Shown: positions 6,224-15,097, numbered from the stretch's first letter. The stretch: DNA of 28,959 nucleotides from Lentihominibacter faecis (GCF_014306095.1 NZ_JACRWC010000100.1:1-28959), one strand, 5' to 3'. Notes: generated by a model from the sequence alone, not told the origin. Translations and numbers: made by a program.

Positions 6224-7408
6224 ATGAAACACGATTTTGATAAGGTGATAGACCGCAGAAATACGAATTCAGTCAAATATGATTTCGCAGCAGAATGTGG
6301 TATGCCGGAGGATGTGCTCCCGCTCTGGGTGGCAGATATGGATTTTCAAGCACCAGAGACAGTAAGACAAAGGCTGGCAGAAATCAGCCGTTTCGGTATC
6401 TATGGCTACAGCAACAGCAGAGACGACTATTTTGCAGCAGTACAGAAGTGGTACAGCACTCATTTTAGATGGAAGCCGAAAAAAGAATGGCTCGTCAAAA
6501 CTCCAGGAGTTGTGTTCGCCATCGCGGCAGCGATCCGGGCGTTCACTGAGCCGGGAGATGGAGTTATGATCCAGCAGCCGGTATATTATCCGTTTCGCAA
6601 TACGATCCTGTCCAATGACCGGGAATGTGTCAACAGTCCTCTCGTTTTAGAAAACGGCAGATACCGGATGGATCTCGATGACATGGAACGGAAAATCAGA
6701 GAACATGACGTCAAGCTCTTCATTCTGTGCAGTCCCCATAACCCGGTGGGACGAGTCTGGACAAAGGATGAACTGGCGGCGGCAGGCCGGCTGTGCGAGA
6801 AATACGATGTGATTGTTGTCAGCGATGAGATCCACAGCGATTTTACATATGCGGGTCTGACCCATACGGTGTTTCCATCGATTTCCCCGCAGCTGGCAGA
6901 GCGGACGATCTTATGTACAGCACCAAGCAAGACTTTCAATCTGGCTGGACTGCAGGTCTCCAATATTTTTGTTCCCGATCAGAAACTGAGGCGAGCCATG
7001 CGCAGAGCAATCGATCAGACGGGCTACGGTAATCTCAACATGATGGGGCTGGCGGCATGTCAGGCGGCATATGAAGAAGGAGAGGACTGGCTGCAGGATC
7101 TTAAAAGGTATCTGACTGATAACCTGACGTATCTGCGGCAGCGGATCAAAGAGGACCTCCCTGGGATCAGACTCATCGAACCAGAGGGTACTTATCTGGT
7201 ATGGCTGGACCTGCGTGAGCTGGATCTTTCTGAGGTAGAGCAGAGAAAACTCATCGTTGACGATGCCAGGCTCTGGCTGGATACGGGAACTATGTTCGGT
7301 GCAGAAGGAGCTGGTTTTGAACGAATCAACATCGCTTGCCCGCGGAGCACTTTAAAGGAAGCGATGGATCGGCTGGCGCGTGCTTTGCAGAAAAAGGGGG
7401 AGGTATAA
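6224..7408 (+). CDS. patB: PatB/MalY-family C-S lyase (cystathionine beta-lyase type aminotransferase fold)
   Basis: Protein of 394 residues, fold type I PLP enzyme. Family marks: MKHDFDKVIDRRNTNSVKYD at the start, LPLWVADMDF at 32-41, the TPGVVFAI segment at 93-100, N173 in CSPHNPVGR, D201 in VVSDEIHSDF, and the PLP lysine K236 in APSKTFNLAG; the carboxylate-binding Arg is in NIACPRSTL near the end. PatB/MalY enzymes cleave the C-S bond of cystathionine or cysteine, giving pyruvate, ammonia and homocysteine or sulfide. Start ATG 6224 has AAGGGG about ten bases upstream. Its TAA shares the A with the ATG of mnmA (TAATG), so translation is coupled. I infer a role in sulfur release linked to tRNA thiolation or simply in sulfur amino-acid turnover. 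Another aminotransferase activity cannot be excluded. Confidence 0.88.
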   Translation: MKHDFDKVIDRRNTNSVKYDFAAECGMPEDVLPLWVADMDFQAPETVRQRLAEISRFGIYGYSNSRDDYFAAVQKWYSTHFRWKPKKEWLVKTPGVVFAIAAAIRAFTEPGDGVMIQQPVYYPFRNTILSNDRECVNSPLVLENGRYRMDLDDMERKIREHDVKLFILCSPHNPVGRVWTKDELAAAGRLCEKYDVIVVSDEIHSDFTYAGLTHTVFPSISPQLAERTILCTAPSKTFNLAGLQVSNIFVPDQKLRRAMRRAIDQTGYGNLNMMGLAACQAAYEEGEDWLQDLKRYLTDNLTYLRQRIKEDLPGIRLIEPEGTYLVWLDLRELDLSEVEQRKLIVDDARLWLDTGTMFGAEGAGFERINIACPRSTLKEAMDRLARALQKKGEV

Positions 7409-8493
7409 TGAGCGAAAAGGCAATCGTCGCGATGAGCGGTGGTGTGGACAGCAGTGTGGCTGCGTATTTTGCAAAAAAAGAAGGGATGGACGTCATAGGG
7501 GTAACGCTTCGTCTCTTCGAAAATGAGACGGCGGGGATCTCCTGCGAAAAGAGCTGCTGCAGTCTGTCGGACGTGGAGGACGCCAGGAGCGTAGCATTGA
7601 AGCTGGATATTCCGTATTACGTTTTCAACTATACGGAGGATTTCAGCAGGCAGGTCATCGACCGGTTTATCGCTGCTTATGAGCGGGGAGAAACGCCTAA
7701 TCCATGCATCGACTGCAACAGGTATATCAAGTTTTCTCAGCTGTTTGTGCGGGGGAAGGAACTGGGCAGAGATATTATCATAACAGGTCATTACAGCCGT
7801 ATAGAAAAAGATGGCAGTGGAAGATACCTGCTGAAAAAGGGGCTGGATCCGACAAAGGATCAGAGTTACGTGCTGTATGCTATGACACAGGAGCAGCTGG
7901 CGCACACACGGCTTCCGCTGGGCGGACTGGCCAAGAGCGAGACGCGGGAAATCGCGGAAGAACTGGGGCTTCGGAATGCAGCCAAAAGAGACAGTCAAGA
8001 CATCTGTTTCGCACCGGACGGTGACTATGTGGGATTCATTGAGAGATATACGGGAAAAGTGTATGAACCGGGGGATTTTGTGGATGAACAGGGTCGCGTG
8101 CTGGGGCAGCATCGCGGGATCATCGGATACACGGCAGGTCAGCGAAAGGGGCTTGGGATCGCATTTCCTCAGCCGATGTACGTCAAGGAAAAGGATGTGA
8201 CGCGTAACAGGATCGTGCTTTGTCCTGGTCATCATCTTTATGCGAAGAGTTTGATGGCAGAGGATTTTAACTGGATCGCATGCGACAAGCCTCCTGCAAA
8301 GCTTCGCGCAGCTGCGAGAGTGCGTTATAATCAGAAGGAGGCTCCGGCAACGGTCTTTGCAGAAGATGACGGACGAGTAAGGGTGGAATTTGATGAGCCG
8401 CAGCGCGCCATCACCGCAGGACAGGCTGTTGTGGTGTATGACGGCGATGTGGTCGTGGGCGGCGGAACGATCGTAAGCGCAGACGACAATTGA
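7408..8493 (+). CDS. mnmA: tRNA-specific 2-thiouridylase MnmA
   Basis: Protein of 361 residues that puts sulfur on C2 of wobble U34 in tRNA for Lys, Glu and Gln. The N-terminal PP-loop SGGVDSS is at residues 10-16. The first catalytic Cys is in TPNPCIDCNRYIKF (C100 and C103, the latter in the conserved CN position), the second is C200 in RDSQDICFAP. GYTAGQRKGLGI near 245-256 and the C-terminal beta-barrel with RVRYNQ complete the family layout. An extra Cys-rich insert, SCEKSCC (45-51), is a feature I know from a clostridial MnmA subgroup. The start is the ATG at 7408 that overlaps the upstream stop, with GGGGGAGGT just before; longer in-frame starts have no site. The partner in the operon is a C-S lyase rather than the usual cysteine desulfurase. 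Confidence 0.95.
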   Translation: MSEKAIVAMSGGVDSSVAAYFAKKEGMDVIGVTLRLFENETAGISCEKSCCSLSDVEDARSVALKLDIPYYVFNYTEDFSRQVIDRFIAAYERGETPNPCIDCNRYIKFSQLFVRGKELGRDIIITGHYSRIEKDGSGRYLLKKGLDPTKDQSYVLYAMTQEQLAHTRLPLGGLAKSETREIAEELGLRNAAKRDSQDICFAPDGDYVGFIERYTGKVYEPGDFVDEQGRVLGQHRGIIGYTAGQRKGLGIAFPQPMYVKEKDVTRNRIVLCPGHHLYAKSLMAEDFNWIACDKPPAKLRAAARVRYNQKEAPATVFAEDDGRVRVEFDEPQRAITAGQAVVVYDGDVVVGGGTIVSADDN

Positions 8494-8518
8494 ATCCGGT
8501 CTGTTTTTATGGTAAAAT
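8490..8518 (+). promoter_or_regulatory. Promoter of the ABC transporter operon
   Basis: TTGAAT (8490-8495) and TAAAAT (8513-8518) are 17 bases apart. The -35 overlaps the mnmA stop codon, so the ABC operon starts immediately after mnmA, about 37 bases upstream of the first start codon. Confidence 0.65.
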
Positions 8519-8554
8519 GAAGGAACCAGAAAACCAGAAAGGAGCGTGCCGCAT

Positions 8555-9256
8555 ATGGCCTTTGTAACCTTTGAGAATGTAGGAAAAGTATATAAAACAG
8601 GGGACGTTGAGGTACGGGCACTGCACAACGTCAGTTTCAAGATCGAAAAGGGTGAGATCTGCGTTGTGGTAGGACAGTCGGGAGCGGGAAAAACAACGCT
8701 TCTTAACATTCTGGGCGGGATGGATACTTTGACGGAAGGTCATGTACTGCTGGACGGCAGAGATATCTCTACTCTTAACGAAAAACAGATGGCAACGTAT
8801 CGGCGTTTTGACATCGGTTTTGTGTTCCAGTTTTATAATCTGATACCGAACCTGACAGCGGTAGAGAACGTAGAGATCGCATCCCAGCTTTCGAAGGATC
8901 CGCTGGATAGTATGGCTGTCATGAAGCAGGTAGGCCTTGCAGATCGTGCGTTGAACTTTCCGGCACAGCTTTCTGGTGGTGAGCAGCAGAGGGTAGCGAT
9001 CGCCAGAGCACTGGCAAAGAACCCGAAACTGCTTCTTTGCGATGAGCCGACCGGGGCTTTGGATTATGAAACAGGAAAAGCGATCTTGAAGCTGCTGCAG
9101 GATACGTGCCGAAAGAGCGGAATGACCGTGGTGATCATTACTCATAATTCGGCTTTGACGGCGATGGCGGATCGCGTGGTGAAGATCAAGAATGGTACAG
9201 TGGCCTCCGTATCTATCAATGAGAATCCGGAATCCATTGAAAATATCGAATGGTAA
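8555..9256 (+). CDS. ABC transporter ATP-binding protein (MacB/LolD/FtsE-like)
   Basis: ATPase of 233 residues with Walker A GQSGAGKT (40-47, catalytic K46), Q-loop in [10 protein letters not shown] (89-98), signature LSGGEQQR (139-146), Walker B LLLCDEP (159-165) and the switch His in ITHNS. The [12 protein letters not shown] style and DEPTGALD place it in the lipoprotein-release and antimicrobial-peptide efflux branch that works with FtsX-like permeases. ATG 8555 is chosen over GTG 8546 because AAAGGAG (8538-8544) is ten bases from the ATG but adjacent to the GTG. The permease gene follows after 21 bases, so the two form the transporter. The substrate is not revealed by sequence; extrusion of, or work on, membrane-embedded or extracytoplasmic substrates is the usual role. 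Confidence 0.92.
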   Translation: MAFVTFENVGKVYKTGDVEVRALHNVSFKIEKGEICVVVGQSGAGKTTLLNILGGMDTLTEGHVLLDGRDISTLNEKQMATYRRFDIGFVFQFYNLIPNLTAVENVEIASQLSKDPLDSMAVMKQVGLADRALNFPAQLSGGEQQRVAIARALAKNPKLLLCDEPTGALDYETGKAILKLLQDTCRKSGMTVVIITHNSALTAMADRVVKIKNGTVASVSINENPESIENIEW

Positions 9257-9277
9257 AGGCAGCGAGGTGTTTGTTGT

Positions 9278-12229
9278 ATGACGCGCAATGTGTACAATAA
9301 AAATATAAGGCGGACGATTTTCGGAAGTCTGGGAAGATATATCGCGATCATGGCCATCATCGCCCTCGGTGTCGGTTTTTTTGCCGGTGTAAAGAATACC
9401 AAGGGGTCCATGATGGAAACGCTGGATAAGTATGTACAGGATCAGAATATGTACGATTACCGGCTGATTTCGACTTACGGATTTACGGAAGATGACGAGA
9501 AGGCTTTGCAGAAGGTAGATGCTGTGGCAGAGGCTGAAGGCTCTGTGACAGCTGATTTTTTTTCTCAGGACAGAGACGGCAATTCCATTATTTTAAAAGC
9601 TCATTCCATGACAGCGGATATCAATCTGCCGAAACTGGAAAAGGGCCGCCTGCCGGAGGCTGACAATGAATGCGTGGCAGACAGTCACTTTTTCAGCGGT
9701 AAAGATCTGGAAAAAACCATCAAAATAACAGATGAGAACGATGCGGATGGCAAGGAGCAGTTTACTTATGGGAGCTACAAGATCGTCGGCATCGTCAATT
9801 CGCCTAACTATATCATGAAAGAAGAACGTGGCACCACGTCTCTTGGCGATGGAAGGATCACGGCATATGTGTACATGCCGCGGGGGGCATTTACTTCGGA
9901 GTATTACACGGAGATGCTGCTGACATGCGAAAAGCAGGGATTCGTGTTTTCTGATACTTATGATAAGAATATCAAGGCTGCAAAGGATCCTATCGAGGCT
10001 GCTGCAAAAGAGCGGGGGCAGGAGAGATATGACGAGATCCTGGCAGAGGCACAGGAGAAGATCGACAGCGGACAGGCGGAGCTGGACAGCGGAAGACAGA
10101 AGCTGGAACAGCAGAAGGCCAGCACATATGGTAAACTGAGGGAGTCCAAGAGTACTTTAGACAGTAAATCGAGCGAGATCAGCAGCGGAAAACAGCAGCT
10201 GAAAACAAAAAGATCAGAACTGACAGCGCAGCAGACGCAGCTGACAGGACAGATCAAGCTGCTGCAGGAGGCCATCACGGCGGCAGAATCGCCGGGATCA
10301 GGCGTTCCGCAGGAGCAGATCGAACAGATGAAGGGTCAGCTTCAGCAGATGCAGGGAGGTGCTGCGCAGATAGAAAGCGGACTGCAGCAGATCTCAGAAC
10401 AGGAAAAAAAGCTGTCTGAGGGAGAAAAAGAGATCCAGAGCGGATATTTACAGTATTTCAACGGCAAAAAGACGGCTGACTCGCAGTTTGCTGCTGCAGA
10501 GCAGGAACTGGAAGACGGACAGAAGGAACTGGATGATGCGAAGGAGCAGCTTTCGAAGATCAAAGAGCCGGAGCTTTACGTGCAGACGAGAAAAGACAAT
10601 ATCGGGTACGATTCCTTTGAGAGCAACGCAGAGATCGTTAACAGCGTTGCCAAGGTTTTCCCGGTGTTCTTTTTCCTGATCGCAGCGCTGGTGTGCTCGA
10701 CGACGATGACGCGGATGATCGATGAGGAGCGGACACAGATCGGCGCTCTGCGGGCGCTGGGATATACTCGTGGGAAGATCATGTGGAAGTATATGGTCTA
10801 TTCGGGATCTGCTGCCATGATCGGCTGCGTCGGAGGATTCCTGGCTGGTTCGAAGTATTTTCCTTATGCGATCTGGACTGCTTACGGCATGATGTTCGGA
10901 TTTGCTCCGGTGGAATTCTATTTCAACTGGCCGCTGGCTTTGATTTCTCTGGCAGTATCGCTGATCTGTTCTCTGGGGACCACCTGGTTTGCGTGCCGGA
11001 GCAAGATGAAGAGCACTCCTGCGGAGATTCTAAGACCGGAAGCTCCGAAGGCTGGCAAGAGGATCTTACTGGAACGTATCGGAGTTTTGTGGAAGCGCAT
11101 GAAATTCTTACATAAGGTTTCCGCCAGGAATATCTTTCGTTACAAGAAACGGATGATCATGATGATACTGGGGATCGGAGGCTGTACGGCGCTGGTTCTG
11201 GCCGGATTCGGCATTTATGATTCTGTGGGAGGTATCGCACAGCATCAGTATTCTCAGATCGAAAAATATGATATGGCAGCAGCGTTTTCCAAGACGCTGG
11301 ATGAGGAGGAGCAGGCGAAGATCGAAAGTCAGTATGGAGATCAGATCTCCAATATGGCGGTGCTGCAGCAGTCTTCTGTGGACGCTGAAGGCGGCGGCGT
11401 GAACAAATCGTGCAACCTGATGATTTCCGATGACAACCGCATTACGAAGGCTGTATCTTTCCGGACGAAGGACGGCAGGAAGATCGCTTATCCGAAAACA
11501 GGAGAAGCGGTCATCAACAATAAACTGGCTGAGATGCTGAGTCTAAAAAAAGGAGATCAGCTGACTGTAAAATACGACGATACGAAATCGGTACAGCTGA
11601 CGGTTTCCGGGATTTACTGGAACTACGTTTCCAATTATATTTATATCAACGGGCAGACTTACGAGGATGACTTTGGAAAAACTTATGACCCGACGGCAGC
11701 ATTTTTGACGGCTGCAAAGGGTACCGGGGTCTATAAGCTGTCGGAAAATCTCAATAAATACGACGATATCATTGCGATTTCTATAAATAAAGATATCGAG
11801 AAGCGGGTAAGCGATATGATGGTGAGTCTGAATTATATCGTTATTCTGGTAATTGGATGTGCGGGAGCACTGGCATTTATCGTTCTTTTTAACCTGGGTA
11901 ATATCAATTTGACAGAGCGTGTGCGGGAGATCGCTACCATAGAAGTGCTGGGGTTTTATCCGCGGGAGATGGGGTCTTACGTGTTCCGTGAAAACTTTAT
12001 CCTGGTGCTGATCGGTATCGTTGCAGGGCTGCCGACAGGTTATGTGCTTCACAAGTTCATCATGTCCAGGATCGTCGTAGATGCAGTATCGTTTAATGAA
12101 ATCATTGAACCGGCAAGTTATGTCTTTACGGTACTGACGGTCATCGGATTCTCCGTGATCGTGGATCTGATCCTGAGACGGAAGATGCGCCGGATCAATA
12201 TGGCAGAAGCACTTAAATCCATCGAATAG
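9278..12229 (+). CDS. FtsX-like permease with long extracytoplasmic coiled coil
   Basis: Permease of 983 residues. The order is: membrane helix 1 at about 20-38; an extracytoplasmic region 40-455 that begins with a globular MacB-like part and continues into a long heptad-rich coiled coil (about 245-430, Gln, Glu, Lys and Ser rich); three membrane helices at about 458-478, 505-525 and 553-573 containing the FtsX motif EERTQIGALRALGY (483-496); membrane helix near 625-645; a second extracytoplasmic domain about 650-848; and three last helices at about 851-872, 907-924 and 946-963, with REIATIEVLGFYPREM as the second FtsX repeat. This is a fused double-FtsX layout as in other large Clostridia permeases. 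It pairs with the ATPase just upstream and is followed after four bases by an acyl-ACP thioesterase. The substrate is unknown. Confidence 0.92.
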   Translation: MTRNVYNKNIRRTIFGSLGRYIAIMAIIALGVGFFAGVKNTKGSMMETLDKYVQDQNMYDYRLISTYGFTEDDEKALQKVDAVAEAEGSVTADFFSQDRDGNSIILKAHSMTADINLPKLEKGRLPEADNECVADSHFFSGKDLEKTIKITDENDADGKEQFTYGSYKIVGIVNSPNYIMKEERGTTSLGDGRITAYVYMPRGAFTSEYYTEMLLTCEKQGFVFSDTYDKNIKAAKDPIEAAAKERGQERYDEILAEAQEKIDSGQAELDSGRQKLEQQKASTYGKLRESKSTLDSKSSEISSGKQQLKTKRSELTAQQTQLTGQIKLLQEAITAAESPGSGVPQEQIEQMKGQLQQMQGGAAQIESGLQQISEQEKKLSEGEKEIQSGYLQYFNGKKTADSQFAAAEQELEDGQKELDDAKEQLSKIKEPELYVQTRKDNIGYDSFESNAEIVNSVAKVFPVFFFLIAALVCSTTMTRMIDEERTQIGALRALGYTRGKIMWKYMVYSGSAAMIGCVGGFLAGSKYFPYAIWTAYGMMFGFAPVEFYFNWPLALISLAVSLICSLGTTWFACRSKMKSTPAEILRPEAPKAGKRILLERIGVLWKRMKFLHKVSARNIFRYKKRMIMMILGIGGCTALVLAGFGIYDSVGGIAQHQYSQIEKYDMAAAFSKTLDEEEQAKIESQYGDQISNMAVLQQSSVDAEGGGVNKSCNLMISDDNRITKAVSFRTKDGRKIAYPKTGEAVINNKLAEMLSLKKGDQLTVKYDDTKSVQLTVSGIYWNYVSNYIYINGQTYEDDFGKTYDPTAAFLTAAKGTGVYKLSENLNKYDDIIAISINKDIEKRVSDMMVSLNYIVILVIGCAGALAFIVLFNLGNINLTERVREIATIEVLGFYPREMGSYVFRENFILVLIGIVAGLPTGYVLHKFIMSRIVVDAVSFNEIIEPASYVFTVLTVIGFSVIVDLILRRKMRRINMAEALKSIE

Positions 12230-12233
12230 AAAC

Positions 12234-13052
12234 ATGGTAAAGGACATGGACAAGGAACATACAGAAATGATGCAGGAAATACAAGAAGAAAATCGAAAGC
12301 TGCAGGTAAGCGGCTACGAGTGGGATATTACATTGACTGAGCAGGATGTGGAAGAACATGGATGGATCCGTGGGAACAGTCTTTTGCATGCATTTGAAAC
12401 GATCGCATCGGCTCATGTAGACAGTCTGGATATGGGATTTGAACAGATGATCGCCCAGAATCGTATCTGGGTCATGACGAAGATCAAATACGTGGTCTAT
12501 AAACGGGTGGATCCCGGGGAATCATATCACCTGGGAACTTATCCGCGTCCGAAAAAAGGAATCCTGTTTTATCGGGATTATTATCTGTGGGATAAGAATG
12601 GAGATGTGGTTGCGGCAGCGACCAGCCAGTGGTGTATCCTCAATTTCAAAACGCGGCGTCCTGAGCGCACGGATATCGAGGTGCCGGGTGAATGCATCGA
12701 TCACGAACCTTTTGATGCGGGGATTGAAAAGATCCGGTGGATGCCGGAAGAGGGGGATGATCCGCAGATGCTGTATCATGTGACAGAAGATGATCTGGAT
12801 AAAAACCAGCACGTCAACAATGCACGCTATGCGGTCATGATCGATGAAACTCTGGGAACTTCTGCACACAGAGAAGTGACGATACATTTTGCGAAGGAAA
12901 CCGTGCTGGATGATGAGATCCTGCTTTATACGGATGCTGAAAAAGCTGATCCGAAAGCTGCAGACTATGCTGACGGTGGAACCAGCCAGCATGTGGTCGG
13001 GGAACTTTCGGACAGCACCGTCGTGTTTAAGAGCCTGGTAAAGCCATTATAA
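12234..13052 (+). CDS. Acyl-ACP thioesterase (double hotdog fold)
   Basis: Protein of 272 residues that releases fatty acids from acyl carrier protein in the cytosol. The N-terminal hotdog has the family-style GNSLLHAFETIASAHVDSL (47-65) and MTKIKYVVYKRVDPGE (81-96); the second hotdog has DLDKNQHVNNARYA (187-200), the N-x-H-V-N-N active-site segment of the bacterial FatA/FatB relatives. The first ATG (12234) is four bases after the permease stop and lacks a good ribosome binding site; ATG 12267, with AAGGA ten bases upstream, is a good alternative and would remove about 11 residues outside the fold. The gene overlaps the convergent ABM gene by six bases. Its place in an ABC operon suggests a link between free fatty-acid release and envelope or lipid export, which is inference. 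Confidence 0.85.
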   Translation: MVKDMDKEHTEMMQEIQEENRKLQVSGYEWDITLTEQDVEEHGWIRGNSLLHAFETIASAHVDSLDMGFEQMIAQNRIWVMTKIKYVVYKRVDPGESYHLGTYPRPKKGILFYRDYYLWDKNGDVVAAATSQWCILNFKTRRPERTDIEVPGECIDHEPFDAGIEKIRWMPEEGDDPQMLYHVTEDDLDKNQHVNNARYAVMIDETLGTSAHREVTIHFAKETVLDDEILLYTDAEKADPKAADYADGGTSQHVVGELSDSTVVFKSLVKPL

Positions 13053-13340
13053 TGTACTGGCTTTGACTACCGATGTCTGATCGATATATTGTTCTTTAAC
13101 AGCCATGGCTTCTTTCATATGAGGCTGTTCTAAATGGATTTTCTGGCAATCTGCATCCTGCCACTGTTCTACCAGAAGCAGGGTGTTTTCATCTTCTTCT
13201 GAAAAATAAAAGTCGTAACTGAGACATCCGTTTTCTTCACGGATTTTTTTCAGGATACCGCTGCTGCGCAGTTGCTGAACGTATGTCTGACGCATACCTG
13301 GTTTTGCTTTATATGTTACTAGCATTGTAAGAGCTGTCAT
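13047..13340 (-). CDS. ABM-fold antibiotic biosynthesis monooxygenase-like protein
   Basis: Protein of 97 residues beginning MTALTMLVTYKAKPGMRQTY, followed by ENGCLSYDFYFSEEDENTLLLVEQWQD (36-62) and a helix with HLEQPHM (69-75). This is the small ferredoxin-like dimeric ABM domain (also called YgiN/LsrG-like), seen in quinol monooxygenases, haem-degrading enzymes and many proteins of unknown role. The Trp of EQWQD and the His of HL.QPH are typical positions. The frame is open further upstream, but the start at 13340 has a perfect AGGAGG eight bases before, so the longer version is rejected. It reads toward the acyl-ACP thioesterase and their ends overlap by six bases with no terminator between. 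Promoter elements TGTCTT and TATTAT spaced by 17 can be seen on the minus strand near 13359-13387, weak evidence. Confidence 0.85.
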   Translation of the reverse strand: MTALTMLVTYKAKPGMRQTYVQQLRSSGILKKIREENGCLSYDFYFSEEDENTLLLVEQWQDADCQKIHLEQPHMKEAMAVKEQYIDQTSVVKASTL

Positions 13341-13398
13341 AGTAAATCCTCCTTGCGATATGTATAATAGTTGTCGTATTAAGTATAAGACAGAATCC

Positions 13399-13438
13399 AT
13401 AAAAAAAGAACCCTCAGGACGAGGATTCTTTTTTTTAT
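13399..13438 (-). terminator. Bidirectional-looking terminator downstream of gdhA
   Basis: On the + strand ATAAAAAAAGAA-CCCTC, loop AGGAC, GAGG-A-TTCTTTTTTTTAT forms a stem flanked by A and T runs, so on the minus strand a U tract follows the hairpin. It ends the gdhA transcript and shields the ABM gene. Confidence 0.8.
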
Positions 13439-13467
13439 AGGTTTCTATTTAATATGCAAATCAATGT

Positions 13468-14835
13468 TTATACTAAACCCTGAGCCATCATAGCTTCAGC
13501 AACCTTTTCGAAACCAGCGATGTTAGCACCCTGTACCAGAGCGTTCTTGTCGCCATAGTACTTTTCACCAGCACCTGCACATGCATTGTAGATGTTTCTC
13601 ATGATCTGGTGCAGCTGAGTGTAAACGTCTTCGTGCTGATATACAGTGTGACCAGCGTTCTGTCCCATTTCGATGCAGGAGCAAGCAACGCCGCCAGCAT
13701 TAGCTGCCTTAGCAGGACCAACAGCTGTCATTTTGTCCATCAGGTAAACGAGAGCTTCGTTAGTTGTAGGCATGTTAGCACCTTCGCAGTAGAACTTGCA
13801 GCCGGAAGCTACGATGTTCTCAGCGTCTGCCATGTGTACGTCGTTCTGCATAGCGCAAGGGATGAACAGGTCAACCTTAACGTCGAAGTCCTGACATACG
13901 CCCCAAGGCTTCTTGCCGGCAACGAACTTAGCTTCTGGGAACTTTTCTGCGTAAGGAGCGCAGATGTTCTTGCCAGATCCTCTCAGTTCGAGGAGGAATG
14001 CAACCTTTTCATCAGTGCTGATTCCTTCAGGATCGTAGATGTATCCGTCCGGTCCGGAGATCGTTACGCACTTAGCGCCTAACTGCTGCAGTTTCCAAGC
14101 AGCACCCCATGCTACGTTACCAAATCCGGAAATACCAACAACTTTGTCCTTCATGTCTTCGCCGTTAGCCTTCAGCATTTCTTCTGCGTACCATACGATA
14201 CCGAATCCAGTAGCTTCAGATCTTCCCAGCAGTCCGCCGAACGGGATGCCCTTACCAGTCAGAACGCCTTCATACTTGTCAACGATTCTCTTGTACTGGC
14301 CGAAGAGGTAGCCGATTTCTCTGCCGCCTACACCCAGGTCTCCAGCAGGAACGTCAGTGTTAGGTCCGATGTGTCTGTACAGCTCAGTCATGAATGCCTG
14401 GCAGAATCTCATTACTTCTGCGTCGGATTTGCCGTTCGGATCGAAGTCAGAACCGCCCTTGCCGCCGCCGATAGGAAGTCCAGTCAGACTGTTCTTGAAG
14501 ATCTGTTCGAATCCTAAGAACTTGATGATTCCAGGATATACGTTCGGTGCGAATCTCAGACCGCCTTTGTAAGGTCCGATTGCGCTGTTGAACTGATATC
14601 TGTAACCCTTGTTAACCTGTACTTTACCAGCGTCGTCAACCCATACTACTCTGAAAGTAACTCCTCTTTCAGGTTCAGTCAATCTTTCGAGAAGAGCTGC
14701 TTCTTCATATTCCGGATGCTGTTCGATAACCGGAGTCAGAGAAGACAGTACTTCTTCAACTGTCTGGTGAAATTCTACTTCGCCAGGGTTCTTCTGCTTA
14801 CAAAGTTCAATACATCTTTCAACATAATTTGACAT
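13468..14835 (-). CDS. gdhA: NADP-type glutamate dehydrogenase
   Basis: Protein of 455 residues, the length of the hexameric small-subunit class. It interconverts 2-oxoglutarate plus ammonium and glutamate. The substrate site is visible as QFNSAIGPYKGGLRF (81-95, K90) and PIGGGKGGSDFDP (121-133, catalytic K126), with the Asp of PAGDLGVGGREIG (about 163-175) as the proton relay. The Rossmann domain has ISGFGNVAWG (about 233-242). Cofactor preference for NADP is inferred from overall similarity to clostridial GDH, not proved. The start ATG at 14835 has AGGAGAG on the minus strand at 14843-14850. Codon usage is strongly biased toward a small set, typical of a highly expressed gene. It has its own consensus promoter and terminator. 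Confidence 0.95.
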   Translation of the reverse strand: MSNYVERCIELCKQKNPGEVEFHQTVEEVLSSLTPVIEQHPEYEEAALLERLTEPERGVTFRVVWVDDAGKVQVNKGYRYQFNSAIGPYKGGLRFAPNVYPGIIKFLGFEQIFKNSLTGLPIGGGKGGSDFDPNGKSDAEVMRFCQAFMTELYRHIGPNTDVPAGDLGVGGREIGYLFGQYKRIVDKYEGVLTGKGIPFGGLLGRSEATGFGIVWYAEEMLKANGEDMKDKVVGISGFGNVAWGAAWKLQQLGAKCVTISGPDGYIYDPEGISTDEKVAFLLELRGSGKNICAPYAEKFPEAKFVAGKKPWGVCQDFDVKVDLFIPCAMQNDVHMADAENIVASGCKFYCEGANMPTTNEALVYLMDKMTAVGPAKAANAGGVACSCIEMGQNAGHTVYQHEDVYTQLHQIMRNIYNACAGAGEKYYGDKNALVQGANIAGFEKVAEAMMAQGLV

Positions 14836-14889
14836 TTCTATTTCTCTCCTATTTCAATATTACAAAGTTAGTAATGCCTTGTTAAGTTA

Positions 14890-14918
14890 AATATAGCACT
14901 CGCGCATGATACAGTCAA
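14890..14918 (-). promoter_or_regulatory. Promoter of gdhA
   Basis: On the minus strand TTGACT (14918-14913) and TATATT (14895-14890) are separated by 17 bases, giving a leader of about 50 bases before the ATG at 14835. Confidence 0.75.
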
Positions 14919-14948
14919 TGGATTTAATCGTAAGTTGCCAAATGTTGT

Positions 14949-14963
14949 AATTTTCAGATAAAT
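14949..14963. promoter_or_regulatory. CodY-box-like sequence upstream of gdhA
   Basis: AATTTTCAGATAAAT differs at two of 15 positions from the Firmicute CodY consensus AATTTTCWGAAAATT. It lies about 30 bases upstream of the gdhA -35 and also upstream of the divergent large gene at 15134. Single weak matches occur by chance in AT-rich DNA, and whether this organism has CodY is not known from the window. Confidence 0.3.
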
Positions 14964-15088
14964 GTTACGAAAATGAATACTTTTTATGCAAAATCAAATA
15001 CCTTGTGAAAGGCGTGTAAAACCTTTGCAAAATAGCAGAATGGATCAGGATCTCAGGAAGGATAGTGCTTAAAAAAAGCTGGAAAATG

Positions 15089-15097
15089 TGGTATGAT
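15089..15097 (+). promoter_or_regulatory. Extended -10 promoter of the large fusion gene operon
   Basis: TGG followed by TATGAT (15089-15097) is an extended -10 with no good -35 (TTAAAA at 17 bases). The start codon is about 37 bases downstream, behind GAGGTGG at 15121-15127. Confidence 0.45.

Noticed and set aside
7192..8709. Minus-strand open frame of 505 codons across mnmA
   Set aside because: Length is caused by the codon bias of mnmA and neighbours on the other strand; all motifs are on the + strand.
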